Below, piece by piece: positions 43,274 to 52,494 of a stretch of 64,000 nt of DNA. Numbering within the stretch: position 1 is the first letter of the stretch; each line of letters starts with the position of its first letter. The position numbers and the translations under genes were made by a program. The stretch is from Prorocentrum cordatum (lineage: Eukaryota > Sar > Dinophyceae > Prorocentrales > Prorocentraceae), in the NCBI GenBank assembly GCA_963575745.1, contig CAUYUJ010017780.1, positions 90,001 through 154,000 on the forward strand, written 5' to 3'. The notes below the pieces were generated by a model that was given only the letters and a program-made list of their open reading frames with translations, made no database searches and had not been told where the DNA came from.

Positions 43274-44212
43274 ATGGAGGGGGAACAGCCCCCGGAGAAG
43301 GCGCGGCTGCAGCAGCGTCGTCGGCATCTACGGCGTCGGGCCTCCGACTCGCGCCACCAGACCTCCTCGAAAGAAACCCGAGAGCGGGCTAGAGCCACCC
43401 CCGCGGCTCCGGGCGTCAAATGTCCGAAGCACCCGTTCGACAAAGGGCATTGGCAAAGGTACGGAATCTGGGCCAGGCCCCTAACGCGCACTACGACTTC
43501 GCTTACTCTCGCCTTCATCAAGACTGCATTCCAAATAAAGGTTCTCAGAGAACTGTCTCCAGCTACTGGGGGCAGAACGAATATCGGCCTGAAGGGCAGG
43601 ATGGCCACCCGCCCACGAGTCGCCCCCCCCCCCCCCCCCCCCCCTGTTCAGCACTGGAATGATTGCGCGTCTCGGGCGCCTCGGGGTCGGCAGTGCCCCA
43701 ATGGGCGCGCGTCTCTGCGGGGCGTCTCTCGCAGGACCTCTTCGTCGGACTCATTGCCCGATGCGGCTATGAGTTACCGTCGGTCAGGAACAAGACGCAA
43801 GGGAGCTCACGCTGCTGCGAGTGAGACTTCAGCGCATCAACCTTCCACTGGTAGCGGCGCCAGCAGCGGGGCCAGAGAAGCCCAGAAGGGCAACAACAAG
43901 CAATGCACAGATGCGCAGAGTCTCTCCGCGCCGACAGTCAATGGATCCCCATGGGCTTCAGTGGAAGACGTCTTACCACGGCTGACCTCAGACATCACCC
44001 TTGCCCGGGAACACCGCCTCTTGACCGCCAAGTACTCTGACATGGTGAAGAAGATGGCTCGTCTTGAGCGGCCGGCGCACGGCGGGGCAGCGGTGCCCAC
44101 GGAGAAAGGCAGGGCGCCAGGAGGTGCCTGCATCTGGGTTCGCGCCCATCTTGACAGCTGGGCCCCCGACGAAGGAGCGATTTCTCATGGACGCGTTGCG
44201 CGCTGTCATTAG
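43274..44212 (+). pseudogene. LINE-4 variable linker region
   Basis: A 312-codon frame that is low-complexity (Arg, Ser, Ala, Pro, with eight Pro from the poly-C tract) until about 43900. It then becomes more ordered: PTVNGSPWASVEDVLPRLTS and EHRLLTAKYSDMVKKMARLE, probably helical. I recognise no family and assign it to LINE-4 only because it lies between the zinc ribbon and the endonuclease-like segment on the same strand. Confidence 0.35.
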
Positions 44213-44690
44213 ATCTGCTGAGCTGGGAATTTTCACGGTTGGCACCGTCCACCTGCACGTTGGAGAGGGCTCTACACCGCAACTTGCGCCCGTGCAAATG
44301 TCTGGGGGCAGCGGCTCTTTCGCACAAGGTTCCTCTTGTGACTGGTGGTGATTTGATTGGAACAATTATCTTCATGCCGTTGGGGAATTCCTGCCGCTCC
44401 ATCTTCTGAGCGGCATGCTGCGAGGAGACGAGCATGCCCCATCATATGTTTTGAACAAACATTCCTCTACTACCGATTTCTCCGCGAGCAGTGAAACGTT
44501 GGAGCTCTTGGCGAGCGAGGTTAGAACGCTCCGAGATGCCCCTGTCGACCTGCACCGGCTTGTGAAATTGCCTTTCGAAGCGGGATCTGGAGACGTCGAG
44601 GTCCGAGTGGCGAAAGTTTTCCAGGTTCCGCTTGGGGAAAGAGTTATTATTTTGGCCCCTGCTACCAGATCCCGAACATGCTGCTGCTGA
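44130..44690 (+). pseudogene. LINE-4 degraded APE-like endonuclease segment
   Basis: Fragments in three frames suggest the rear half of an EEP nuclease: AELGIFTVGTVHLHVGEG (strand plus loop, about 44217-44270), DLIGTIIFMPLG (a possible remnant of the GDFN strand), and RDAPVDLHRLVKLPFEAGSG (the Pro-His-x-x-V-x-L end motif, about 44533-44590). None of the catalytic residues can be placed with certainty. The call depends on the order before RT. Confidence 0.4.
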
Positions 44691-46842
44691 GTCCATCCTC
44701 GACACTTTCTCTAGCGAAATCGCAGCCACCGAGAGACAGTGCACGCTGGATGGCAAGGAACGCGACGCAGGCTTTGAAGTTCTCCATCGTGCTAATGAAA
44801 TCTGGAATGAGACGGCCTGGAAGGATCTTACATGTCATCGGATATCAAGACAAGATCTGGCTGGCGGCGCCGACTTCGCCTGGGCCAACATCCTCGCGCG
44901 AAAGGCGCCGTTGGCGAAGAATTATGTCAAGCTAGACTCACAGAGAGCCTTGTCGCGGGCAATTAACAGACTTCAGGAGATCAGATCGCTTTGCGTCGCT
45001 GGTCACAAAACCAAGTACAACTACAAGCCGCTGACCAGCCCTGAGAAGTTAGATGCCAAGAGTCCGTTCTCAACAGTCCGTTTTGGAACTCGTTGTTGGT
45101 CAACAGGGCATCTTCTGCAACGAGATGGCAAGCTCGGGATCGAGTGGCTGGAGATGGTTCTTGGCAACTGCAAGTACTGGCACGAGAGCGCGGTTGTCTC
45201 AGGCAGCAGTATCAGACGTCAGAAATGGCATGAATGCTGTGATCAGGCCATAGAATTTGAAGCCCGCCAGGCACACATGGACACTTCAAGGATAAGATCA
45301 CACCCCAGAAGTTGGTGGGGCTGTGAAGGCCCCAGGGCTGAAAGGCCACGCTTTGGAACGCACAGAGCCCCTGTCATAGCGCCCCCGCCGGCGCAACTCG
45401 TGAAAGACGCCAGCAAGAGGTGCACGCCGGCCACGCGGCTGGCACCCTAGGCATTGCAGGATGCTTGGGGATGAGACTAGAGCGGTGTTCGGAAATATGC
45501 TTCTGCTGATGGAGATGGCTGGCCAGCCCCCAGAGTCCGCGCAGAAGCTGGCAATCACAAACCTCTTAGAGAACGACGGCCGCTTGAATTCTACCCGGCA
45601 GCCTCCAGGATCTCAGGACGGCCGCGGCGACATCGACTACGCCGCTGGGAGGAGTACCAAGGCTTGGGAGGACAGTGTAGCACGTCACAAGGCCGTGGAC
45701 CTAGTGACACTGTGTGGCGGCAAGCAACGATCTCTAAGGGCACAAACAACATGGTCGTCGACTACTTCTCGGCGTTGTGGGACCTGCTCCAGTTCTATGA
45801 GAATGCGCCTTGGGACCTGCTGGCTACGCATTGTACCATTACGAATTGTCCCATTGCTGTGCTGAGGATGGCAGTGCAGAGCTACCAATGGCCCCGTTGT
45901 CTCCTCGACGACGGCATGCTGATGGACCATCCTGGATCCGCCAGTGCCACAGTCGAGGCGAAGATGGCGCTGATCCCAATGATGGATGAAGAGAGTGATG
46001 TAAAGGGCGAGCCCCACAGCATGCTCTCGCTGCACATTGACGACCTGTCCCAACACCAATGGGGCGAGTCCATGGTTGAGGTGCTGAGAGAGATGCGCGA
46101 ACACGTTCACAGAGTAGGCCACAAATTGCAGGAGGAATTTGGACTTCCTCTTGCTGTTCACAAGCTCAACATGGTCACCTCCTCAGGGCGCATGATGGCG
46201 ATTGTTAGTAACATGCTGGGGCAGCTCTGAGGCCCAGGAGAACGCGCATTACGAAACCTTGGAGTGGATTTTACAGGCGGAAAGCATCGTGCTCATCCGA
46301 AGGCTCACACGACCAGGGCCCAGAGGTGGAGGAAGATGCTCGCCAAGAAGAGAAAGCTGGGCACCATGCGTTTATCCACAAGCGGGCACAAGACCAGGTT
46401 GGCCATCGCGAACACGGTGCCGACTGTGCTGCATGGTGGAGACGTGCATGCGTTCAGCCCAACACAAGTTTTTCGGTTGCGATCACACGTCTCCAAGTTG
46501 ATGGGACTGTCGCTGAAGGGCTGGAACGGTGATCTAGCATGGTCGCTGTCTCGAGTAAAGGACCCGAATCATGCAGCGAGTATGAATATCTTTAGGTATT
46601 GCGCTGCTGGGTGGATGTCTCCGGCCCCTCGACCCGAACATCAACGACGACATGATGACGTCCTCGGCCCACCTGTGCTGACCAGGCTGTTCCAGGGTGC
46701 TCAAACTGACATTACCCCAAGGCTGCTGCCAAAAACTGGCTTCAAGAAAGGAAGGGGCCACTCAGCGATGTTATCCTCTGGCTCTGGGAGGTGGGGCGGA
46801 CGGTTTTGGGGCCTACCTCCATCCTCGACCTTGAAAGGGTAA
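44632..46842 (+). pseudogene. LINE-4 reverse transcriptase
   Basis: The 44632-45450 frame gives the linker before RT (WNETAWKDLTCHRISRQDLA, QRALSRAINRLQEIRSLCVA, FEARQAHMDTSRIRSH). After frame changes the 45664-46230 frame carries VWRQATISKGTNNMVVDYFS, block A ALWDLLQFYENAPWDLL with its Asp at 45781, a degraded block B, and block C LSLHIDDLSQ with the Asp pair at 46039-46044, then EEFGLPLAVHKLNMVTSS. After a further break the 46264-46842 frame gives DFTGGKHRAHPKAHTTRAQR and the thumb-like TRLAIANTVPTVLHGGDVHA. HIDD in place of the usual YxDD, and a short block A, set it apart from the other RTs. I associate this wording with a dinoflagellate-specific RT group; that is recollection, not a search result. 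Confidence 0.75.
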
Positions 46843-47280
46843 CCCTCGATCTGCTGAAGTTGGCCCCTGCTTTCGTTGCCAAGAGAGTTCCACGGCAAAA
46901 TACGAACAGAAGGATTCAACATGTTGCTGAGATCATGCGTCACACTCACCCAAGCCCCTGTAGCACCCCGGTTAAAGAACATGGGTTCCGGTTGGAGTTG
47001 GCGGCCAAAGTGTCGGCCGGCAGGCACGATTTAGAGCCGAAAGAGGTTTTGGTTGCCAGGCAAGTTCTTGGAGGGGCTACCCCGACCGCCGTGAAACTCT
47101 GATCCTGGGGGTACTCTGGTTCCTGGGTGCAAGTTCGGTTGCGGGGTCCCCGACACAGCGTTTCATCGTGCCTGGCAGTGTGTCCATGAAAGGAGTAAGC
47201 GCGAGGAGGTCTTCTCCCAGTAGACTATCTCACAGGCACTGGAGGCTGGAGAGCCCAGCCTGCTGTTCACGAGATGCTGG

Positions 47281-47899
47281 GTGGCTCGCCCCCCTGCTGT
47301 CCCACCAGCTGAAGGCTGGGATGTTAAGTTCGATTCAGGAGGCCGCACCGTGGCCCCGTTTGCCTTCTCGCCAGATGATAAGTTTTTTTCAGACGGTTCC
47401 TGCCTGAGGCCGAATTTGGAGCACTTGGGGAGAGCGGGGCGGGGGGTTTGGCCAGGTCGACGCCCAGGGGAACGTTGTCCGAGGTATTTATGGACACGTC
47501 CCTCGGACCTTTCGACAAAGCAGTAGAGTAGGAGATATAGAAGGTATGATGATGATATTCCTCCACACGGAGCGTGAAGACAATCGCGTCGGTGTTGAGC
47601 CGCTGGTCGTGGATGTCGCCGCCCTCCTCCGTGGTCAGGCGCATCCTGACCAGGTTCTGTCGGTCAAGTATAATACCGCTCATTTCTGGCGCGAAGTGGC
47701 AGCGACGCTTGATGTAGGAGAATGGGTGACCTTCCACAGAGTGAAGGCACACTTGGCGGAAGAAGCCGCCAGGTCTGAGCAGGAAAAAATGGCGTTTTCC
47801 GATAATGTAGTTCCCACGTGCAAACAGTTCCGAGAGTTCTTCCTGGGGATAGGGAAAGTCCTTGCCCCGTGGCCCCCGCCAGCTGATTTGTTCGGTTAG
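47281..47899 (+). pseudogene. LINE-4 RNase H domain
   Basis: The first frame gives DDKFFSDGSCLRPNLEHLGR with the first catalytic Asp at 47392 in the S-D-G-S motif, and GRAGRGVW. After a frame change the 47546-47899 frame continues VEPLVVDVAALLRGQAHPDQ (Asp-containing helix), VTFHRVKAHLAEEAARSEQE (the His-containing K-x-K/A-H motif) and MAFSDNVV, close to the N-x-x-A-D end motif but degraded. RNase H removes the RNA strand after reverse transcription. Position directly after RT is usual for LINEs that have it. Confidence 0.65.
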
Positions 47900-47914
47900 C
47901 GAGATAAGGGATTT

Positions 47915-48260
47915 GTGAGACCCCGTCGTGGCAAGTCGTCTATGTCTCCACACATCCCTTACTGGCATATTGATCATTGGCGTTGTAGTCACTGCCTCAG
48001 AACTGTTTCGGCTCTCGCTAAGATCCCCTGTATGGGCCTGAACCCCTTCATTTTAGAAGTGCTGCGCGCCCCTGGCCACTTTTGGACACTCCCTCCATGT
48101 AGCGTTTGTGGCGAAGTCAGGGTTCCCTGTGGTCGTTGTTCCAGGTGCGGCGCTTTCGGGATTCAGAAAGCCATTAAACTTCGGTCGAGGTGTGAGCTAA
48201 ATAACTGTAAAGAGAAGCGTGCCCTCCTGAATGGCAGGCTTCCCGTGCTCCTTGTCGAAC
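47915..48260 (+). pseudogene. LINE-4 C-terminal Cys-rich tail
   Basis: Contains HWRCSHCLRTVSALAKIPCM and then PPCSVCGEVRVPCGRCSRCG followed by AFGIQKAIKLRSRCELNNCK. These Cys pairs suggest two zinc-binding modules. The pattern C-x-x-C-G-A-x...L-x-x-x-C after RNase H is one I associate with related dinoflagellate elements. The open frame continues into the flanking GGA array and loses meaning there. Confidence 0.55.
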
Positions 48261-48390
48261 TCGTTCTCCCCGGCTGGTCAGTGGGACCGCCCTGGGGGAA
48301 TTTTTATTTGTCACCACCCCAATCTGGGCGAGTGTCCATGAGTCAGCTGTGCTCGGCATGGTTGACTTGTCTGGTACACACAGTACCCAC

Positions 48391-48521
48391 AGGAGGAGGA
48401 GGAGGAGGAGGAGGAGGAGGAGGGAGGAGGAGCGGAGGGAGGGAGGAGGAGGGAGGGAGGGAGGGAGGGAGAGAGGAGGAGGGAGGAGGAGGAGGAGGAG
48501 GAGGAGGAGGAGGAGGAGGAG
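48391..48521. repeat. (GGA)n array right of LINE-4
   Basis: GGA/GGGA units begin immediately after gtacccac and extend to about 48521, mirroring the array on the left of LINE-4. Confidence 0.95.
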
Positions 48522-48628
48522 ACCCCCAATCGCCCATTCCTCGTCGATCGGGGCCAGGGTCCCCCGCCCCCGCCTCTTCGGAGAGCGCGCGGTCTCGTTA
48601 TACAGCGGGGGCCCCTCGTCGATCACTC

Positions 48629-48772
48629 TCTCTCTCTCTCTCTCGGCGAGCCGCCACCGATTCCAGGTCATTGCTTCTTCCTCCTCCTGCTCCTCCTCCT
48701 CCTCCCCCTCCTCCTTCTCCTCCTCCTCCTCCTCCTCCTCCTCTTCCTCTTCCTCCTCGTCGGCGAGTCGCC
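48629..48772. repeat. (TC)n and (TCC)n microsatellites
   Basis: Twelve TC units at 48629-48652, then TCC triplets with slips at 48674-48757. The words ggcgagccgccaccga and ggcgagtcgccactga flank the TCC run, a near-repeat. Confidence 0.9.
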
Positions 48773-48799
48773 ACTGAGTCCGTCCCCCCCCCCCCGGCA

Positions 48800-48905
48800 A
48801 GGAAGAAATCACGACGGGAAATTGTTCCTGTCTTCGGCTCCTGGGGACCCTCGCCGGGCCTCGGGGACGTCCAAAAAGCAAGCGCTTCCGGATGGAAAAT
48901 TGGTC
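48800..48905 (+). repeat. Dispersed repeat family 1, copy C
   Basis: Carries aatcacgacggga, tcttcggctcctggggaccc, tcgccgggcctcggggacgt and ccaaaaagc. It matches copy A over the cggggccttcgccgggcc-like core. A TCC microsatellite precedes it. Confidence 0.7.
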
Positions 48906-49440
48906 CCTGTGAATGGGTCGAGACTTCTGGGGTCGACGTCATGAAAAAAAGCGTGGCGTCGGACGTCTGGGCCTGTCGCTCCCCTCATCTAGGCCGTGGT
49001 CGGGCGACGTGACCAGCCGGAGGGCACCGCCGGCGGCACGGTCGGCCCGCGTGGTGCCCAGGGGAGGCAAGGCAGAGACGGTGGTCGAGGGTCGTGCACG
49101 GCTGGGGAGTGGCCCAGGCGCACAGCCTGTCTCAGAAGGGTGTTGGAGACGAGCAGCAGCTGTTCCGCGGGTTGGGCGCAGCCCAGCCACGGGCCTGGGA
49201 CCCTCCGCCCAGCACCGCAGCCAGAGAGGCCCTGGAATGGTGGCCTGGGCGGAGGCGAAGGCGGCGGCACTCGGGCACCATTTGCGCATCCCCAGGCAAC
49301 GATCATGCGCCTGGCCGGAGAGGCGGGGAGCTTGCTTTCGCGGCCGCTGCCCATCATTTGTCCCAACCCTCCTGTGTTGGGTTGTCATTTTGAATAGAGC
49401 ACTGCTTGCGCGAACCTCTCGCATCCTCCAGTATCTTCTC
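48906..49440. other. Gene-free stretch
   Basis: No supported gene. A plus-strand frame is open across it (48913-49968) but is Arg/Ala/Gly-rich and runs into a microsatellite. I see no motif. Confidence 0.45.
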
Positions 49441-49792
49441 CTTCATCCCCGTCCTCCTCCTCCTCCTCCTCGTCCTCCTCCTCTGCATCCTCATCCTCCT
49501 CCTCATCCTCCTCCTCTTCCTCCTCCTCCTCCTCCTCCATCTCCACCTCCTCCTCACCTCCTCCTCCACCTCTTCCTCATCCTCCTCCTCCTGCTCCTCC
49601 TCCTCCTCCTCCTCCTTCCTCCTCCTCCTCCTCCTCCCTCCTCCTCCCTCCTCCTCCTCCTCCCCTCCTCCTCCCCCTCCTCTCTCTCCTCCTCCTCTCC
49701 TCCTCCTCCCTCTCCTCCTCCTCCTCCTCCTCCTCCTCCTCCTCCTCCTCCTCCACCTCTCCTCCTCCTCCTCCTCCTCCTCCTCCTCCTCC

Positions 49793-49853
<61 letters not shown>

Positions 49854-49925
49854 CCTCCTTCCCCCCCTCCTCGTCCTCCTCCTCCTCCTCCTCCTCCTCC
49901 TCCTTTTCCTCCTCCTCCTCCTTGC
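49441..49925. repeat. (TCC)n-(ATC)n-(TCC)n compound microsatellite, ~480 bp
   Basis: Imperfect TCC triplets fill most of the interval. A perfect ATC run of about 19 units lies at 49793-49849. This is the longest simple repeat in the window. Confidence 0.95.
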
Positions 49926-49934
49926 GTCACCTTG

Positions 49935-50985
49935 CGGGGCTGCGAGCTGCGCAATTGTCGCCACGTAGATTGGCTCCTGGGAGGTCCAGCGGAGTGGGGT
50001 GTCACGCACACTTCGCCGAGACATCGCGGCGCCTTGGGGGCTAGCAATTGCGCAACGTTCGCCACGTTGGTGGGCTCCTGGGAGGCAGGGGGAGTGGGGT
50101 GTCACGCACACCCACGCGAGACCTCGCGGCTCCCTGGGGGGGATTGACAACTTCGCCAATTGTCGCCACGTTCGCGGGCTCTTGAGAGGCAGGGCGGAGT
50201 GGGTCATCACACAAACCTCGCCGAGACCTCGCGTAGCCTTGGTGGGCTTTGAACTGCGCAAGTGTCGCCACGTTCGTGGGCTCCTGAGAGGCAGGGCGGA
50301 GTGGGGTCCTATGCGGACCTGTACTAGCGCGGCTCCGTGGGGGCTGCGAACAGCGCAATTGACGCTACGTTCGTGGGCTCATGCGAAGTCCTGCGGAATG
50401 GAGTTGTACGCACACCCAGCCGAGACCTCGCCGCTCCGTGAGGGCTGGCGATTGCGCAATTGTCGCCAGTGTCATGGGATCTTGGCAGCTCCAGCAGAGT
50501 GGGTAGTCACGAACACCCACGCGAGACCTAGCGGTTCCTTGGGGGTTGTCTTTTTTGCGCAGGTGTCGCCATTGTCGTGGTTTCCGGGAGGTCCAGCGGA
50601 GAGGGGTCCTATGCAGACCTAGCTTAGCGCAGCTCCGTGGGGGGCTGCGAACAGCGCGGTCGACGCTACGTTCGTGGGCTCTTGCGGAGTCGTGCGGATG
50701 GAGTTGTACCAGCCGGGACCTCGCGGCTCCTTGGGGGCTGGCGACCGCGCAATTGTCGCCAGTGTCGTGGCCTCTTGGGAAGTCCTGCGGGGTAGCTTGT
50801 CACGAACACCCACGCGCGACCTAGCGGTTCTTGGGGGGGTCTCTTGCGCAAGTGTCGCCAAGGCAGGGCGGAGAGGGAGTGCAGAAATATCCAGGCGAGA
50901 TCTCGCGGCTCCTGGGGGGGATGCCATTTGCGCATGTGTCGCCACTTACGTGGGCTCTTGCAGGGCAGCGCAGATCGTGCATATC
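49935..50985 (+). repeat. Minisatellite, ~100-bp unit, ~11 copies
   Basis: Units start with tgcgcaattgtcgccacgtt-like words at about 49948, 50049, 50152, 50254, 50353, 50454, 50555, 50655, 50746, 50842 and 50930. Each then carries gtgggctcctggg, an agcggagtggggt-like stretch, cacgcacac or a variant, and gagacctcgcggctcc followed by ttgggggct. Spacing is 90-105 bases. Divergence is considerable and the last two units are shortened. The unit length is not a multiple of three, so the open frame from 49999 to 50622 is probably incidental. Confidence 0.85.
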
Positions 50986-51685
50986 TCGCGATGTGTGATT
51001 TTGTATGGGGCGTTCATGCACGTGCCGCCTCGCCTCGGGAAGGGGTTGGGTGCGTCTTGGGTAATGCGTCTTGCTGCCCGAAGAGATCTCAGTTTGCCTT
51101 GTCCCGACGTGCCCTCCACACGAGTGATCCTTGGCAGCACTAGTTATTCCTCGCCAGGGGCAGTGGGCGGGAACGAGAACGCGCTCCTTTAGAGAGATGT
51201 TCGCTCAAAGTTTGTTGTGGTGCAATTGCAGCAATGGCCACCTAATCATTTGTTGCGACGATCTTTGGAGGTTCGAATGTCGCACAGGGCTTTGCTGCGC
51301 ACACATTAGTTTTGTAAGTAGACGCAGCTGTTGCTAAAGCACCCACCAGATCAATCCTCGACCGATAAGGAAGTTAGGTGTTAGGCGGGGGGAAGAGGAG
51401 CGCAACTCACACGTCTCCTCTTGTATTGAACGTTCATAGTTGTCGCACATGGCACCCCTCAACTAGCAAGTTTACCTTTGATTGGCGTACTTGCGATTGG
51501 CTGTGAATTGACCTGCTGCTTTAGTTCCTCGTCCAGCGCCTTAGTGCTGGAGAATTGGGAGTGAGGACCCCGGTAATGTTCGGTGCCACAAGGCTTCGCC
51601 CACAGGAACACATGGGGTCTTGCACACAGGAGGGTCCCGTTGGATTGCGCCACGTAGATTGCGCATACGTGTAGATGTATGTATA
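50986..51685. other. Gene-free stretch
   Basis: No supported gene, repeat or RNA seen. GC content is lower than average between 51120 and 51550. Confidence 0.45.
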
Positions 51686-52485
51686 AGACGCCTACGGCGA
51701 ATCACCGCCGCCACCTGCATTTGGAAGCGCCTATGTGGCCGAACGTTGCGGCCAGAGCTCCGCCAATCTCGGACTTCGTGTTTCCCCAGCCGTTCTGGAC
51801 ACCCTTCAGGGAACACGTGGGGAAGGAAGAAGAGGAGGAGAGGGAGGAAGAACAAGGAGGAGGGCGCTTCAGGGCCGTCTTGGAGGCCGTCTTGGGCATC
51901 CTAGAAGTCTCCTGGGCCGTCTTGCGGTGTCCTCTCAGGGCCATCTTGAGGGCTTCTTGGGCCGTCAGGAGCCATCTGTGAGGCCTCCTGGGCGCCCTTC
52001 GGGCCATCTTGGTACCCTCTGGGGCCGTCTTGGACCGTCGGAAAGCCGACAATGAGCAAACACCAGAATCCTTCAGACATTGGCCTTCCTGGAGGTCCTC
52101 TTGGTGGCCTCTTGGGCCGTCTTGGGCGATATTCAGGCCATCTTGGCCCATCTCGGGGGCATCTCGGCCAGTCTTGGAAAAATCTTGGGGCCATGGTGGG
52201 CTCTTTTGAGGCCATCGTAGCCGACTCGGAGATCATATTGACCGTCTTGGATGGAGGCCCTCTTAGGGCCGTCTGGAGCAGGACGACCGACGACCTGGGA
52301 AGTTTACGGGTGCTTGTGGAGGCAAGTTCTCATGCATTTCCCCTCCTTGTGGGTTTTGTTGGTCCTGTCGCGTCTTTCCAAGTGGCCGGACGGTTGGGTC
52401 GAAGGCCCTTGGGGCATTTTTTACAAGAACCAAAGATTACCAAACGTTTGGCACGCCGTGCACCCCTGTGGTAAGCACAGGGGGC
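51686..52485 (+). repeat. Composite repeat unit, copy 1
   Basis: Module order: (a) gcctacggcgaatcac, a gcctatgtggccgaa stretch, ccccagccgttctgg and a gggaacacgtggggaagg end with GGA-rich tail (51690-51870); (b) a block of ggccgtcttgg/ggccatcttgg words (51875-52280); (c) a tail with acaagaaccaaa and gcaccc, ending in a hairpin cccctgtg (52463-52470) / cacagggg (52476-52483). Copy 2 follows directly with the same modules in the same order. Confidence 0.75.
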
Positions 52486-52494
52486 GGCGGATCG

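Larger units (their letters stand above)
42129..48390 (+). mobile_element. LINE-4: non-LTR retrotransposon starting with a spliced-leader relic
   Basis: From the leader relic to the resumption of GGA repeats at 48391 lies about 6.26 kb. In order it holds a ~260-bp leader region, a zinc ribbon, a coiled coil, a variable low-complexity region, a degraded endonuclease-like segment, an RT, an RNase H and a C-terminal Cys cluster. RNase H is seen only in this one of the four LINEs. The coding line is interrupted by many stops and frame changes. GGA arrays on both sides suggest insertion into a GGA tract, but such arrays are so common here that this could be chance, and no exact target-site duplication was found. 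That the leader marks the 5' end of this same insertion is inference. Confidence 0.7.

Noticed and set aside
48913-49440. Plus and minus overlapping frames as genes
   Set aside because: Both are Arg/Ala/Gly-rich GC noise; the plus frame continues into a microsatellite.
49999-50622. 207-codon frame with repeated GLLRGRAEW-like words as a tandem-repeat protein
   Set aside because: The minisatellite period is about 100 bp and not a multiple of three, so reading sense changes from unit to unit; the frame is incidental.
49935-50985. CRISPR-like array
   Set aside because: Units are ~100 bp, diverged along their whole length and lack short identical repeats separating unique spacers; the genome is eukaryotic.
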